Assembly (NCBI GenBank): GCA_964405265.1
Contig: CAYONC010000005.1
Coordinates: 62,001-126,000 of the forward strand
Direction: 5' to 3'
Length of the DNA stretch: 64,000 bases
From: Eshraghiella sp964405265
Lineage (GTDB): Bacteria > Bacillota > Clostridia > Lachnospirales > Lachnospiraceae
In this document: piece after piece, positions 8,200-16,096 of the stretch
Layout of the letters: each line of letters opens with the position of its first letter
Position numbering within the stretch: position 1 is the first letter of the stretch
Notes under the pieces: generated by a model
Seen by the model: the letters and a program-made list of their open reading frames with translations, nothing else
Database searches by the model: none
What the model was told of the DNA's origin: nothing
Program-made: the position numbers and the translations under genes

Positions 8200-9636
8200 A
8201 TGAAAAACGTATTATTTATCGCATCAGAAGCTGCACCTTTTATTAAGACGGGAGGACTTGCGGATGTTGTCGGAAGTCTGCCGAGATATTTTGATAAATC
8301 GGAATATGACGTAAGGGTAATGATACCGAAATACCGGTGCATTCCACAGCAGTATAAGGACAGAATGAAGTATATCACCAATTTCTATGTTGATCTTGCA
8401 TGGAGAAGCCAGTACGTGGGAATCTTTGAGATGGAATATGAGGGTGTTATATTCTATTTTATTGACAATGAATTTTATTTTGACGGATTTAAGCCATACG
8501 GATATATTCATCAGGATATTGAAAAATTCGGTTTCTTCTGCAAAGCCTCGCTGTCCGCAATTCCGTTAACGGGATTTAAACCGGATATTATACACTGCCA
8601 CGACTGGCAGACGGGGATTATACCTGTATATCTTAAAGAACGGTTTCATGAAGGAGAGTTTTTCCGTGACATGAAATCGGTCATGACCATACATAACCTT
8701 AAATTTCAAGGAATATATGACATGAAGACCATTAAGGATGTCACGGGTCTTCCTGATTCGTATTTTACGCCGGATAAGCTTGAAGCGTATGAAGATGCCA
8801 ATTTCCTTAAAGGAGGTCTTGTGTATGCGGATAAGATTACTACGGTAAGCCGGAGCTATGCCGAGGAGATCAAGACGCCTTTTTACGGAGAGAAGCTTGA
8901 CGGACTTATGAGGGCAAGATCACATGACCTCTGGGGAATTGTCAACGGTATTGACTATAATGAATTTAATCCTGAAACGGATGAGAGAATTGCATATAAT
9001 TACAATCAGATTACATTCCGTAAGGAGAAGGTTAAGAATAAGACTGCCCTCCAGAAGGAACTTGGTCTTGAAGTTGATCCTCACAGGTTTATGATTGGAA
9101 TCGTATCAAGGCTTACGGATCAGAAGGGCTTTGATCTTATTGCATATGTCATGGACGAGCTCTGCTCTGAAGATATGCAGCTTGTTGTGGTAGGAACGGG
9201 TGAAGAACGATACGAGAATATGTTCAGACATTTTGACTGGAAATATAATAACCGTGTTTCAGCCAATATATATTATTCAGAAAATATGTCACACAAGGTA
9301 TATGCATCATGTGACGCTTTTCTTATGCCGTCCTTATTTGAACCGTGCGGGCTGAGCCAGCTTATGGCACTGCGGTATGGTACACTGCCTATAGTGAGGG
9401 AAACAGGCGGTCTCAGGGATACGGTGGAACCGTATAATGAATTTGAATCCGCGGGGACGGGATTTTCATTTTCAAATTATAATGCCCATGAGATGCTTAA
9501 TACCGTCAGGTATGCCAAGCATATTTATTATGACAGAAAAAGAGAATGGAACAAGATGGTTGATCGTGCAATGCTTACCGATTTCTCATGGAAAGCTTCT
9601 GCACTTAAATATCAGGAGCTGTATAATTCGCTCTGA
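8200..9636 (+). CDS. glgA: Glycogen synthase (ADP-glucose type)
   Basis: A 478-residue GT5 glycosyltransferase, the usual GlgA length. The N-terminal ADP-glucose-binding motif KTGGLADV begins at Lys16. The C-terminal half has the GT-B catalytic region with SLFEPCGLSQLMALRYGTLPIVRETGGL. It extends alpha-1,4-glucan chains. The start at 8200 has GGAGGG 7 bases upstream; an in-frame upstream start at 8170 lacks one. No glgB, glgC or glgP is adjacent, so it appears to be a single-gene unit ending in a terminator. Confidence 0.96.
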   Translation: MKNVLFIASEAAPFIKTGGLADVVGSLPRYFDKSEYDVRVMIPKYRCIPQQYKDRMKYITNFYVDLAWRSQYVGIFEMEYEGVIFYFIDNEFYFDGFKPYGYIHQDIEKFGFFCKASLSAIPLTGFKPDIIHCHDWQTGIIPVYLKERFHEGEFFRDMKSVMTIHNLKFQGIYDMKTIKDVTGLPDSYFTPDKLEAYEDANFLKGGLVYADKITTVSRSYAEEIKTPFYGEKLDGLMRARSHDLWGIVNGIDYNEFNPETDERIAYNYNQITFRKEKVKNKTALQKELGLEVDPHRFMIGIVSRLTDQKGFDLIAYVMDELCSEDMQLVVVGTGEERYENMFRHFDWKYNNRVSANIYYSENMSHKVYASCDAFLMPSLFEPCGLSQLMALRYGTLPIVRETGGLRDTVEPYNEFESAGTGFSFSNYNAHEMLNTVRYAKHIYYDRKREWNKMVDRAMLTDFSWKASALKYQELYNSL

Positions 9637-9650
9637 CATTAAGATGGTAC

Positions 9651-9700
9651 GGGCCGGATACGGATGAACATACAATCCGTATTCAGCCCTTGATTTTTTT
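9651..9700 (+). terminator. Intrinsic terminator after glgA
   Basis: An imperfect long stem runs from GGGC (9651) through GATACGGAT to ATCCGTATTC and GCCC (ending 9689), followed by TTGATTTTTTT. Confidence 0.85.
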
Positions 9701-9895
9701 GCGTAATATTATATACTGTATTTACCGGTATTTCTTATGTGCCTTCAGGCACATGATTTTTCTGAATTCATCCCGTGCGGGAATATTTCAAAAACATTTT
9801 GATAGTAATTTGCATGTACATAATATCGGACAGCGTCCGATGTATACTTTTGCGTGCAGGAAGGAGAAAATTATGAAAATCTTACTCAAATAATA
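9701..9895 (+). other. Gene-free structured region upstream of recA
   Basis: Nothing long is encoded here. Two perfect hairpins are seen: ATGTGCC/GGCACAT (9737-9754) followed by GATTTTTCT, which looks like a second terminator, and ATCGGAC/GTCCGAT (9825-9841) with a 3-base loop. A six-codon reading frame MKILLK (9873-9893) with AAGGAG before it ends just ahead of the recA -35. The function is unknown; a small transcript or decayed gene is possible. Confidence 0.4.
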
Positions 9896-9948
9896 TTGAC
9901 ATGGAGGAATAAATGATTTATTATTACTTAATAACGAACAGATGTTCG
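9896..9948 (+). promoter_or_regulatory. recA promoter with LexA (SOS) box
   Basis: The promoter is TTGACA (9896-9901), 17-bp spacer, TATTAT (9919-9924). Just downstream lies a perfect palindrome CGAACAGATGTTCG (9935-9948), matching the Gram-positive LexA box CGAACrnrYGTTCG. LexA bound there would block promoter clearance, giving classic SOS control of recA and probably recX. Confidence 0.9.
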
Positions 9949-9968
9949 CAGACAGAAGGAGAATTATT

Positions 9969-10997
9969 ATGGCTAAGGAAGATAAACTGAAAGCGTTGGA
10001 TGCAGCACTTTCAAGCATTGAGAGGAATTTTGGAAAGGGAGCGGTCATGAAGCTCGGAGACCCGGCTGCCGCAATGCAGGTTGAGACGGTACCTACCGGT
10101 TCTCTCAGCCTTGACATAGCATTGGGAATGGGAGGAGTTCCTAAAGGAAGAATTGTAGAGATTTACGGACCGGAATCAAGCGGTAAGACCACGGTGGCAC
10201 TTCATATGGTTGCTGAAGTGCAGAAGCGGGGCGGAATAGCAGGCTTTATAGATGCTGAGCATGCCCTTGACCCTGTATATGCACGCAATATAGGTGTTAA
10301 TATTGATGAATTATATATATCCCAGCCTGATAACGGAGAACAGGCACTGGAGATAACTGAGACCCTTGTCAGGTCCGGAGCGGTTGACATTATTATCGTG
10401 GATTCGGTTGCAGCACTTGTACCTAAGGCAGAAATTGACGGAGACATGGGAGATTCACACGTCGGACTTCAGGCACGGCTCATGTCACAGGCATTGAGAA
10501 AGCTTACGGCGGTTATCAGCAAGACCAACTGCATTGTAATATTTATTAATCAGCTTCGTGAAAAAGTGGGTGTCATGTTCGGTAATCCGGAGACAACCAC
10601 CGGAGGCAGGGCACTTAAATTTTATTCATCCATAAGAATGGATGTAAGAAGAATAGAATCCATGAAGTCCAACGGAGAAGTAATAGGCAACAGGACAAGG
10701 GTTAAGGTTGTCAAGAATAAGATAGCACCACCTTTCAGGGAAGCAGAGTTTGACATTATGTTTGGACAGGGAATATCCAAGGCAGGAGATATTCTTGATC
10801 TTGCCGTAACATGCAATATTGTCCAGAAAAGCGGGGCATGGTTTGCCTATGAAGGCGATAAGATAGGTCAGGGAAGAGAGAATGCCAAGATATACCTGCA
10901 GGAGCATCCGGACATACTTGATACAATAGATTTAAGAGTAAGGGAATATTATGGTATACCGGCTGTTAAGCTGAATACGGCACAAGGGGAAGAGTGA
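9969..10997 (+). CDS. recA: Recombinase RecA
   Basis: A 342-residue RecA. It polymerises on single-stranded DNA to drive strand exchange and LexA autocleavage. The Walker A motif GPESSGKT is at residues 67-74. The MAW-type segment (NNGEQALEI region) and loop L2 (GNPETTTGGRALKFYSS) are intact. AAGGAG precedes the ATG at 9969; the frame is open slightly further upstream into the LexA box, which cannot be coding. It overlaps recX by one base. Confidence 0.99.
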   Translation: MAKEDKLKALDAALSSIERNFGKGAVMKLGDPAAAMQVETVPTGSLSLDIALGMGGVPKGRIVEIYGPESSGKTTVALHMVAEVQKRGGIAGFIDAEHALDPVYARNIGVNIDELYISQPDNGEQALEITETLVRSGAVDIIIVDSVAALVPKAEIDGDMGDSHVGLQARLMSQALRKLTAVISKTNCIVIFINQLREKVGVMFGNPETTTGGRALKFYSSIRMDVRRIESMKSNGEVIGNRTRVKVVKNKIAPPFREAEFDIMFGQGISKAGDILDLAVTCNIVQKSGAWFAYEGDKIGQGRENAKIYLQEHPDILDTIDLRVREYYGIPAVKLNTAQGEE

Positions 10998-11599
10998 TGA
11001 CCGTTGTCGGAATTATACCGTCCGGTTCCGGACGTTCGGTAATTCGTTTTGATAACGGATATACCATGCCTCTGTATGCCGGTGAATTAAGGGAATACCG
11101 CATTGCATCAGATGGGGTTGTTGATGAATATGCTTTTGCAGAGCTGAAGGAAATTGTCAGAAAGCGTATGTATAACAGAATATTATATCTTCTGGGAGAA
11201 CGTGACAGAACCTCCGGTGATATACGCCTGAGACTTGTGAAATCAGGTTATTATGAAAAGGATGCCGAAGAAGCCGTTGAATATTTTGTACGGCAGGGAT
11301 ACATTGACGATGAGAGATTTATCCGCAATTATATAGAATCATCAATCAGGAACCGGAAGCACAGCCGGCAGGACATATTTAATCATCTGTACCGGTATCA
11401 TGCAGATATAGGTATTGCAGAAGACATTTTGAAGGAATATGATTTTGATGAAAGCGATGCGATATGCGCATATATTGTCAGGAAGGGATATGTACCTGAG
11501 GAAGTGAAGGAACTTGACCATGACGTCAGGAACAGGCTCATACGCAGTCTTCTTGGAAGAGGATTTTCAATAGAGACTGTTATGAGAATCTGTTCATAA
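10997..11599 (+). CDS. recX: RecA regulator RecX
   Basis: A 200-residue RecX-like protein. It has an N-terminal beta-rich extension of about 55 residues, then repeated three-helix modules with LLGERDRTSGDIRLRLVKSGY and YIDDERFIRNYIES. RecX binds RecA filaments and limits recombinase activity. The ATG at 10997 overlaps the recA TGA (TGATG); a GTG at 10994 is possible but too close to the AAGGGGA ribosome site. Co-expression with recA under SOS control is likely. Confidence 0.9.
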   Translation: MTVVGIIPSGSGRSVIRFDNGYTMPLYAGELREYRIASDGVVDEYAFAELKEIVRKRMYNRILYLLGERDRTSGDIRLRLVKSGYYEKDAEEAVEYFVRQGYIDDERFIRNYIESSIRNRKHSRQDIFNHLYRYHADIGIAEDILKEYDFDESDAICAYIVRKGYVPEEVKELDHDVRNRLIRSLLGRGFSIETVMRICS

Positions 11600-11636
11600 T
11601 TCTGTATGATTTCAGACGTAAAATGGATGTTTTTAC

Positions 11637-11665
11637 TTGACAGATTTGTTAAAAACGTATAAAAT
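11637..11665 (+). promoter_or_regulatory. Promoter of rny
   Basis: TTGACA (11637-11642), 17-bp spacer, TAAAAT (11660-11665). It lies in the 112-bp gap between recX and rny. Confidence 0.65.
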
Positions 11666-11711
11666 TAATCTGTTGTATTTGTACAATTAAAATTAAATAA
11701 GGAGGTGCCCT

Positions 11712-13256
11712 GTGCAGTATGTAATCCCAGTTTGTGTTACACTTTTGGTTACTGCTCCTATTACATGGCTTTTATGTACTTTTTATCGCAAGAAGATAGC
11801 TGAGAAGAAAATCGGCAGTGCAGAAGAAAAGGCCAGAGACATAATAGATGATGCACTTAAGACAGCGGAGACACGCAAGAAGGAAGTTCTTCTTGAAGCC
11901 AAGGAAGAGTCCATTAAGGCTAAGAATGATCTTGAAAAGGAGACAAGAGAACGCCGTGCGGAGGTTCAGAAATATGAACGCCGTGTTCTTGCCAAGGAAG
12001 AAGCTCTGGATAAGAAGCTGGAAGCTGTCGAGAAGCGTGACAGTGGCCTTAACCGTAAGGAAGAGGAACTTAACCGCAGAAAACAGGAAGTGGAAGCACT
12101 CAGTGCGAAACGTGTACAGGAACTTGAAAGAATCTCAGGACTTACCTCCATTCAGGCAAAAGAATATCTTTTAAAAACTGTCGAAGAAGAAGTTAAACAT
12201 GAAACTGCAATCATGGTTAAGGAGATGGAAGCAAAAGCCAAGGAAGAAGCAGACAAGAAGGCTAAGGAATATATTATTAATGCCATTCAGAGATGTGCTG
12301 CTGACCATGTGGCTGAAGCAACGATATCCGTAGTTCAGCTTCCTAATGATGAAATGAAAGGCAGGATAATCGGAAGGGAAGGAAGAAATATCAGAACTCT
12401 TGAGACGATGACTGGTGTTGATCTGATCATTGATGATACTCCTGAAGCTGTCATTTTATCAGGCTTTGATCCGGTAAGGAGAGAAGTTGCAAGAATTGCT
12501 CTTGAAAAATTAATTATTGACGGACGTATACATCCGGCAAGGATTGAAGAAATGGTTGAGAAAGCCCAGAAAGAAGTCGAAGTGATGATTCGCGAAGAAG
12601 GTGAAGCTGCAGCACTTGAAACGGGAGTGCACGGTATTCATCCTGAACTTATTAAACTTTTGGGCAGAATGAAGTTTAGGACAAGTTATGGACAGAATGT
12701 TTTAAGACATTCCATTGAAGTATCTCTGCTTTGCGGACTTCTTGCATCAGAAATCGGTCTTGATGTGAGAGTTGCCAAGAGAGCAGGACTTTTACATGAT
12801 ATTGGAAAAGCAATTGACCATGAGACAGAGGGTTCTCATATACAGATTGGTGCAGATTTGTGCAGAAAGTACAAGGAATCTGAAGTAATCATCAATGCTG
12901 TGGAAGCTCATCATGGAGATGTGGAAGCTCAGACATTGATTGCATGTGTGGTTCAGGCAGCTGATGCGATTTCTGCAGCAAGACCGGGTGCGAGAAGAGA
13001 GACACTCGAGACGTATACCAACCGTTTAAAACAGTTAGAAGATATAACCAATGAGTTCGATGGCGTTGACAAGTCATTTGCAATTCAGGCAGGACGTGAG
13101 ATTCGTATTATGGTAGTTCCTGAAGTTATCAGTGATTCTGATATGGTATTGCTTGCAAGGGATATTTCTAAAAAGATAGAAAGCGATTTGGAATATCCCG
13201 GACAGATTAAAGTAAATGTCATACGTGAATCGAGAGTAACAGATTATGCGAAATAA
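11712..13256 (+). CDS. rny: Ribonuclease Y
   Basis: A 514-residue membrane-anchored endoribonuclease that initiates mRNA decay in Firmicutes. In order: an N-terminal membrane helix (about residues 3-23), a long charged coiled coil (about 30-200), a KH RNA-binding domain with GRIIGREGRNIRTLE, and an HD domain with catalytic His362-Asp363 in LLHDIGK. The start codon is GTG, 5 bases after GGAGGTG. Length and order match the family. It sits alone between a promoter and a strong terminator. Confidence 0.97.
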   Translation: MQYVIPVCVTLLVTAPITWLLCTFYRKKIAEKKIGSAEEKARDIIDDALKTAETRKKEVLLEAKEESIKAKNDLEKETRERRAEVQKYERRVLAKEEALDKKLEAVEKRDSGLNRKEEELNRRKQEVEALSAKRVQELERISGLTSIQAKEYLLKTVEEEVKHETAIMVKEMEAKAKEEADKKAKEYIINAIQRCAADHVAEATISVVQLPNDEMKGRIIGREGRNIRTLETMTGVDLIIDDTPEAVILSGFDPVRREVARIALEKLIIDGRIHPARIEEMVEKAQKEVEVMIREEGEAAALETGVHGIHPELIKLLGRMKFRTSYGQNVLRHSIEVSLLCGLLASEIGLDVRVAKRAGLLHDIGKAIDHETEGSHIQIGADLCRKYKESEVIINAVEAHHGDVEAQTLIACVVQAADAISAARPGARRETLETYTNRLKQLEDITNEFDGVDKSFAIQAGREIRIMVVPEVISDSDMVLLARDISKKIESDLEYPGQIKVNVIRESRVTDYAK

Positions 13257-13277
13257 ACTATAATAAAGCTGCAAGTA

Positions 13278-13319
13278 CCCTTAAACATATATTGAATATC
13301 TGTTTAAGGGTTTTGCTTT
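13278..13319 (+). terminator. Intrinsic terminator after rny
   Basis: Stem CCCTTAAACA (13278-13287) pairs with TGTTTAAGGG (13301-13310), followed by TTTTGCTTT. Confidence 0.9.
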
Positions 13320-13355
13320 GCTTGTATTCATACAACAGGGATGGAAGGAAAAATA

Positions 13356-14225
13356 ATGGATGGAAATTCTAATATGCTGACGCCGTCAGAAATAATGCAG
13401 GCTAATATAAGGATGGAAGAAGCAAGAAGCAGGATGCCGTTTTGGAAAATGGTATTTCTTGGAATTTTTGCAGGAATGTTTATTGCGTGCGGGGCTCAGG
13501 CGAGCAGCGTGGCAATGCATGCAATATCCAATGTGGGCGTGGCAAGGCTTGCAGCCGGATGTGTATTTCCGATAGGACTTATGCTTATTGTATTTCTTGG
13601 AGGAGAGCTATTTACCGGAGACTGTCTTATAATATTGGGAGTACTTGATGGGAAGGTTAAGATTCTTACTGCCGTAAGGATACTTATAACGGTTTTTCTC
13701 AGTAATCTTATTGGTGCACTTATAATTGCACTGCTTGTATGTCTGAGCGGACAGCTTGGATACAGTGCGGATATGCTTGGCGCATTTACGATTAAAGTAG
13801 CCGTGGGAAAGACGGATATGAGCTTTATGTCTGCTTTTGCATCCGGAATTATGTGTAATATATTTGTGTGCGGAGCGGTGCTTATGGCAACGGCGGCAAA
13901 GAGCGCATCAGGAAAAATATGGGCGTGTTTTTTTCCGATTATGGCATTTGTCGTGAGCGGATTTGAACATTGCGTTGCCAATATGTACTATATTCCGGCA
14001 GGAATACTTGCTGCTAAGAATGAAACATATTATAATAAAGCGATTGAGCTTTACGGCTATACGGAAGAACAGCTTGAACGCCTTAATGTTAAATCTTTTC
14101 TTATTAACAGCTCAATTCCTGTAACATTGGGCAATATTGTGGGAGGTATGGTATTTGTAGGATTGATTTTGTGGCTGATTAACGGGAAAAAGTATGATAA
14201 AAAGGTGAAAAACTTGACCGATTAA
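13356..14225 (+). CDS. Formate/nitrite transporter family channel
   Basis: A 289-residue FNT-family membrane protein with about six hydrophobic helices. It carries features of FocA/NirC/HSC channels: FAGMFIACGAQASSV near helix 1, the pore region GGELFTGDCLI, and a conserved histidine in VSGFEHCVANMYYIPAG. It probably passes formate, nitrite or hydrosulfide across the cytoplasmic membrane; the substrate cannot be told. The ATG at 13356 follows GGAAGGA; an in-frame ATG at 13341 is less well placed. No pyruvate formate-lyase gene is next to it. Confidence 0.9.
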   Translation: MDGNSNMLTPSEIMQANIRMEEARSRMPFWKMVFLGIFAGMFIACGAQASSVAMHAISNVGVARLAAGCVFPIGLMLIVFLGGELFTGDCLIILGVLDGKVKILTAVRILITVFLSNLIGALIIALLVCLSGQLGYSADMLGAFTIKVAVGKTDMSFMSAFASGIMCNIFVCGAVLMATAAKSASGKIWACFFPIMAFVVSGFEHCVANMYYIPAGILAAKNETYYNKAIELYGYTEEQLERLNVKSFLINSSIPVTLGNIVGGMVFVGLILWLINGKKYDKKVKNLTD

Positions 14226-14242
14226 AATAATTTATATATATT
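14214..14242 (+). promoter_or_regulatory. Possible promoter of the 14270 gene
   Basis: TTGACC (14214-14219), 17-bp spacer, TATATT (14237-14242). The -35 overlaps the end of the preceding channel gene. Confidence 0.4.
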
Positions 14243-14269
14243 ATATTAATAAAATATATGGAGGTAACT

Positions 14270-14623
14270 ATGAGTCAGGAAAAAATAGACAAGAGAAAAA
14301 AGAGCAATGCAGAGGCATTGCATATTGCGAAAAAAAAGAATGGAATACTTACGCTTGCGGTTGTGGTTTTATTTGTCGCTGCAGCAGTTCTAAGCATTGT
14401 ATTTAACAAATTGGGATATGATGACGGATATGAGAATGGCGAAAAATCCGGATATGCACAGGGATTCGTAGCCGGATATCAGGCAGGAATGGAGACTACG
14501 ACAGCCGAGAAAGATACATCTGATGAAACCACGGAAGCCAAGGGCGATGATTCTAAGGAGACGACTGATGAACAGACTGAAGAATCGACTGAAGAATCTA
14601 CTAAAGAGACATCAGAAAAATAA
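14270..14623 (+). CDS. Small membrane protein with acidic, threonine-rich tail, function unknown
   Basis: A 117-residue protein I do not recognise. A basic N-terminus (KIDKRKKSN) leads into one membrane helix (roughly residues 24-45, NGILTLAVVVLFVAAAVLSI). A glycine/tyrosine-rich stretch with repeated DGYENGEKSGYAQGF-like units follows, then a tail of about 45 residues made almost wholly of T, E, S, D and K. The tail is probably extracellular. Ribosome site GGAGGT lies 5 bases before the ATG at 14270. It ends in a terminator, so it is probably a single-gene unit. Confidence 0.75.
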   Translation: MSQEKIDKRKKSNAEALHIAKKKNGILTLAVVVLFVAAAVLSIVFNKLGYDDGYENGEKSGYAQGFVAGYQAGMETTTAEKDTSDETTEAKGDDSKETTDEQTEESTEESTKETSEK

Positions 14624-14643
14624 TACATAATTGTATGAACACA

Positions 14644-14688
14644 CAGGGAAAGCACTCCGGTATTAAGGACTTTCCCTGTTTTTTTATC
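14644..14688 (+). terminator. Intrinsic terminator
   Basis: CAGGGAAAG (14644-14652) pairs with CTTTCCCTG (14670-14678), followed by a run of seven T. Confidence 0.9.
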
Positions 14689-14980
14689 TTATGAAATATT
14701 TTAATAACTTATTGCGTGAGATGTACAATAATTTCAGTGAAAGTAGAAAACGCATTGTTACACTTGCGGAAATGCAAAGCCGCAAAATATGAAATCTGAG
14801 GTGATATGTCAATAAGTAATGAAAGGATATGTGTGGTCAAAATAGATAAAGATTTTGCTGACATACATATGGAACAGGACGGCAGAAAAGTATGACGGGT
14901 ATTCGGAATATTTCATTGAAAATGAAAAATTTGTATCAGTTTTGACACTTAGCGTTTCGGCTAAAAAAAGAAAAAATAAT
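14689..14980 (+). other. Gene-poor stretch upstream of the accessory island
   Basis: No convincing gene. A 29-codon frame (14806-14895, MSISNERICVVKIDKDF...) has GAGGTGAT before its ATG and could be a tiny gene or a remnant. A 33-codon frame from 14691 has no ribosome site. A TTGACA at 14942 lacks a partner -10. The sequence is more AT-rich and less ordered than the flanking operons. Confidence 0.4.
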
Positions 14981-15070
14981 AGTACAAAAGTACCAAACGC
15001 ATACCGAATTTTCCCATAAATCAACTATTTTTTCCCATTGCCCCACAAAATTGAAAAAAATTACTAAAAT
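14981..15070 (+). promoter_or_regulatory. Tandem-box promoter module, copy A (LytTR/VirR-like)
   Basis: A 90-bp module repeated at 61089-61178 with only 8 differences and no gaps. It starts with AGTACAAAAGTAC. It holds two boxes, CCCATAAATCAAC (15013-15025) and CCCATTGCCCCAC (15034-15046), 21 bp apart start to start. A -10 TAAAAT is at 15065-15070, with no sigma-A -35 at the expected place. Tandem boxes two helical turns apart ahead of a -35-less promoter are typical of activation by LytTR response regulators (AgrA, VirR). VirR boxes read CCCAGTTnTnCAC, and the second box matches at both ends. Confidence 0.7.
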
Positions 15071-15103
15071 AGGAGTGTAAAAAATTTAAGGAGGACATCA
15101 AAG

Positions 15104-15262
15104 ATGTTGAAAGGAAAATTTAACAAAAAATTAACGGAAGGTGTAAACTCAATTGCCAAAAAGATGGTAAAACGAAATGCTGATTCGGCATGCATATGGT
15201 TATCATATCAGCCGGTATTCCCAAGAGAAGCTGAGAAGCTGAAAAAGTCAGAGAATATTTAA
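15104..15262 (+). CDS. AgrD-like cyclic lactone autoinducer precursor
   Basis: A 52-residue peptide not long enough for routine gene calling. It starts MLKGKFNKKL, with an amphipathic basic N-terminal helix, then Ala26-Asp-Ser-Ala-Cys30, the stretch IWLSYQPVFP (31-40) and a charged tail REAEKLKK. The order helix, A-x-S-x-Cys, aromatic residues, YQP-x-x-P, then E/K-rich tail is the pattern of clostridial AgrD-type precursors. In these a membrane protease (AgrB) makes a thiolactone ring from the Cys. AAGGAGG is 9 bases upstream. No AgrB, AgrC or AgrA gene is in the window. Confidence 0.75.
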   Translation: MLKGKFNKKLTEGVNSIAKKMVKRNADSACIWLSYQPVFPREAEKLKKSENI

Positions 15263-15364
15263 TAATGTCATTAAGATGTTGTCAAATATGACGGGAGATT
15301 TATCATATAGAAAGCATTAAGTTTACATGCAGGGATATGATTAGGCTGAAGGGAAATTATTTTT

Positions 15365-15408
15365 ATGCCGGGTGCTGCCGGTTTTAACGGAATCACAGCA
15401 TCCGGCAT
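15365..15408 (+). other. Strong nested hairpin in the accessory operon
   Basis: ATGCCGGGTGCTG (15365-15377) pairs with CAGCATCCGGCAT (15396-15408) over 13 positions with one wobble, and the loop itself contains CCG/CGG. No T-run follows, so it is not an ordinary terminator. Lying between the peptide gene and the downstream genes, it may act as an mRNA processing or stability element, giving more peptide than downstream mRNA. Confidence 0.55.
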
Positions 15409-15508
15409 TTGCCTTAACAGTGAACTTGAATGAAGCGTGTGAAGTATGTCCGGAAAAATATAATTGATTTTTTGAAGAAAATTCGATAATCGGAAAGGAG
15501 GCATTTAT

Positions 15509-15604
15509 ATGCGGAAACAGTTCACATGTAACCATACAATGCCAAGGGAGTTAGTGAGTAATTCTAAGCATTGTATAATTAATTGGAAAGGAGAAATAAC
15601 ATGA
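15509..15604 (+). CDS. Small ORF (31 residues) coupled to the next gene
   Basis: A 31-codon frame starting MRKQFTCNHTMPREL with AAGGAGG 7 bases before its ATG. Its TGA overlaps the next ATG (ATGA), a typical coupling arrangement. It has a Cys followed after a few residues by a PREL motif, faintly recalling the CxxxxxxxxxPRE part of the upstream AgrD-like peptide, but without the amphipathic helix. It could be a second signalling peptide, a leader peptide for the downstream gene, or chance. Confidence 0.4.
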   Translation: MRKQFTCNHTMPRELVSNSKHCIINWKGEIT

Positions 15605-16023
15605 AAGAAACAAGGAGAAAAGGTATCATTATCAACGCAATAGCAGCTGTAATATTAGTGCTTATCGTTACGGTTAATGCTGTGCATGCCGCAGTGATTA
15701 CACAGACAATTTCACTGTCGGCAAATTATGGAGAGGCGGCAAGGTCTGCAACCCGCACGGGAGAGTATTCTTATGTAAGGGTAAAGTGTACGGCGGTATA
15801 TCCTGATGAGGATGGCATTACGGATAACTATACTAAGATAAGAGTCAGGGTCAGATTCGTTGACAGAACGCCTCTGACGGATGTGAAAGTAATTGAGGAA
15901 AGCAAGGGATATTATTGCATTCACATCTATGAAGGACATCTTACCAAAAAGAATATTCAGTTTATTTTTACGGGAAACAGTGAAGTAAGTGCGAGAGCTG
16001 ATGTAAGTTATGACCCGATGTAG
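15601..16023 (+). CDS. Small secreted protein of unknown function
   Basis: A 140-residue protein with a clear Sec signal peptide: basic KETRRKG, a hydrophobic core to about residue 27, and the cleavage site VHA/A. The mature part of about 112 residues alternates hydrophobic and polar residues (YVRVKCTAVYP, IRVRVRFVDRTPL), suggesting a beta-sandwich, with two cysteines. No family was recognised. The size and the neighbouring transporter genes recall secreted bacteriocin-like proteins, but no defining motif is seen. AAGGAG precedes the ATG; an upstream in-frame TTG at 15583 is less likely. Confidence 0.7.
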   Translation: MKETRRKGIIINAIAAVILVLIVTVNAVHAAVITQTISLSANYGEAARSATRTGEYSYVRVKCTAVYPDEDGITDNYTKIRVRVRFVDRTPLTDVKVIEESKGYYCIHIYEGHLTKKNIQFIFTGNSEVSARADVSYDPM

Positions 16024-16096
16024 GCACATGTTTTTGTATAAAACGGAAATATAGTAAATGCCTCCATATATTACAGAATTTAGGGAGAAAATTGTA

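Noticed and set aside
14691..14791. 33-codon frame MKYFNNLLREMYNN
   Set aside because: It starts within the tail of a terminator and has no ribosome binding site.
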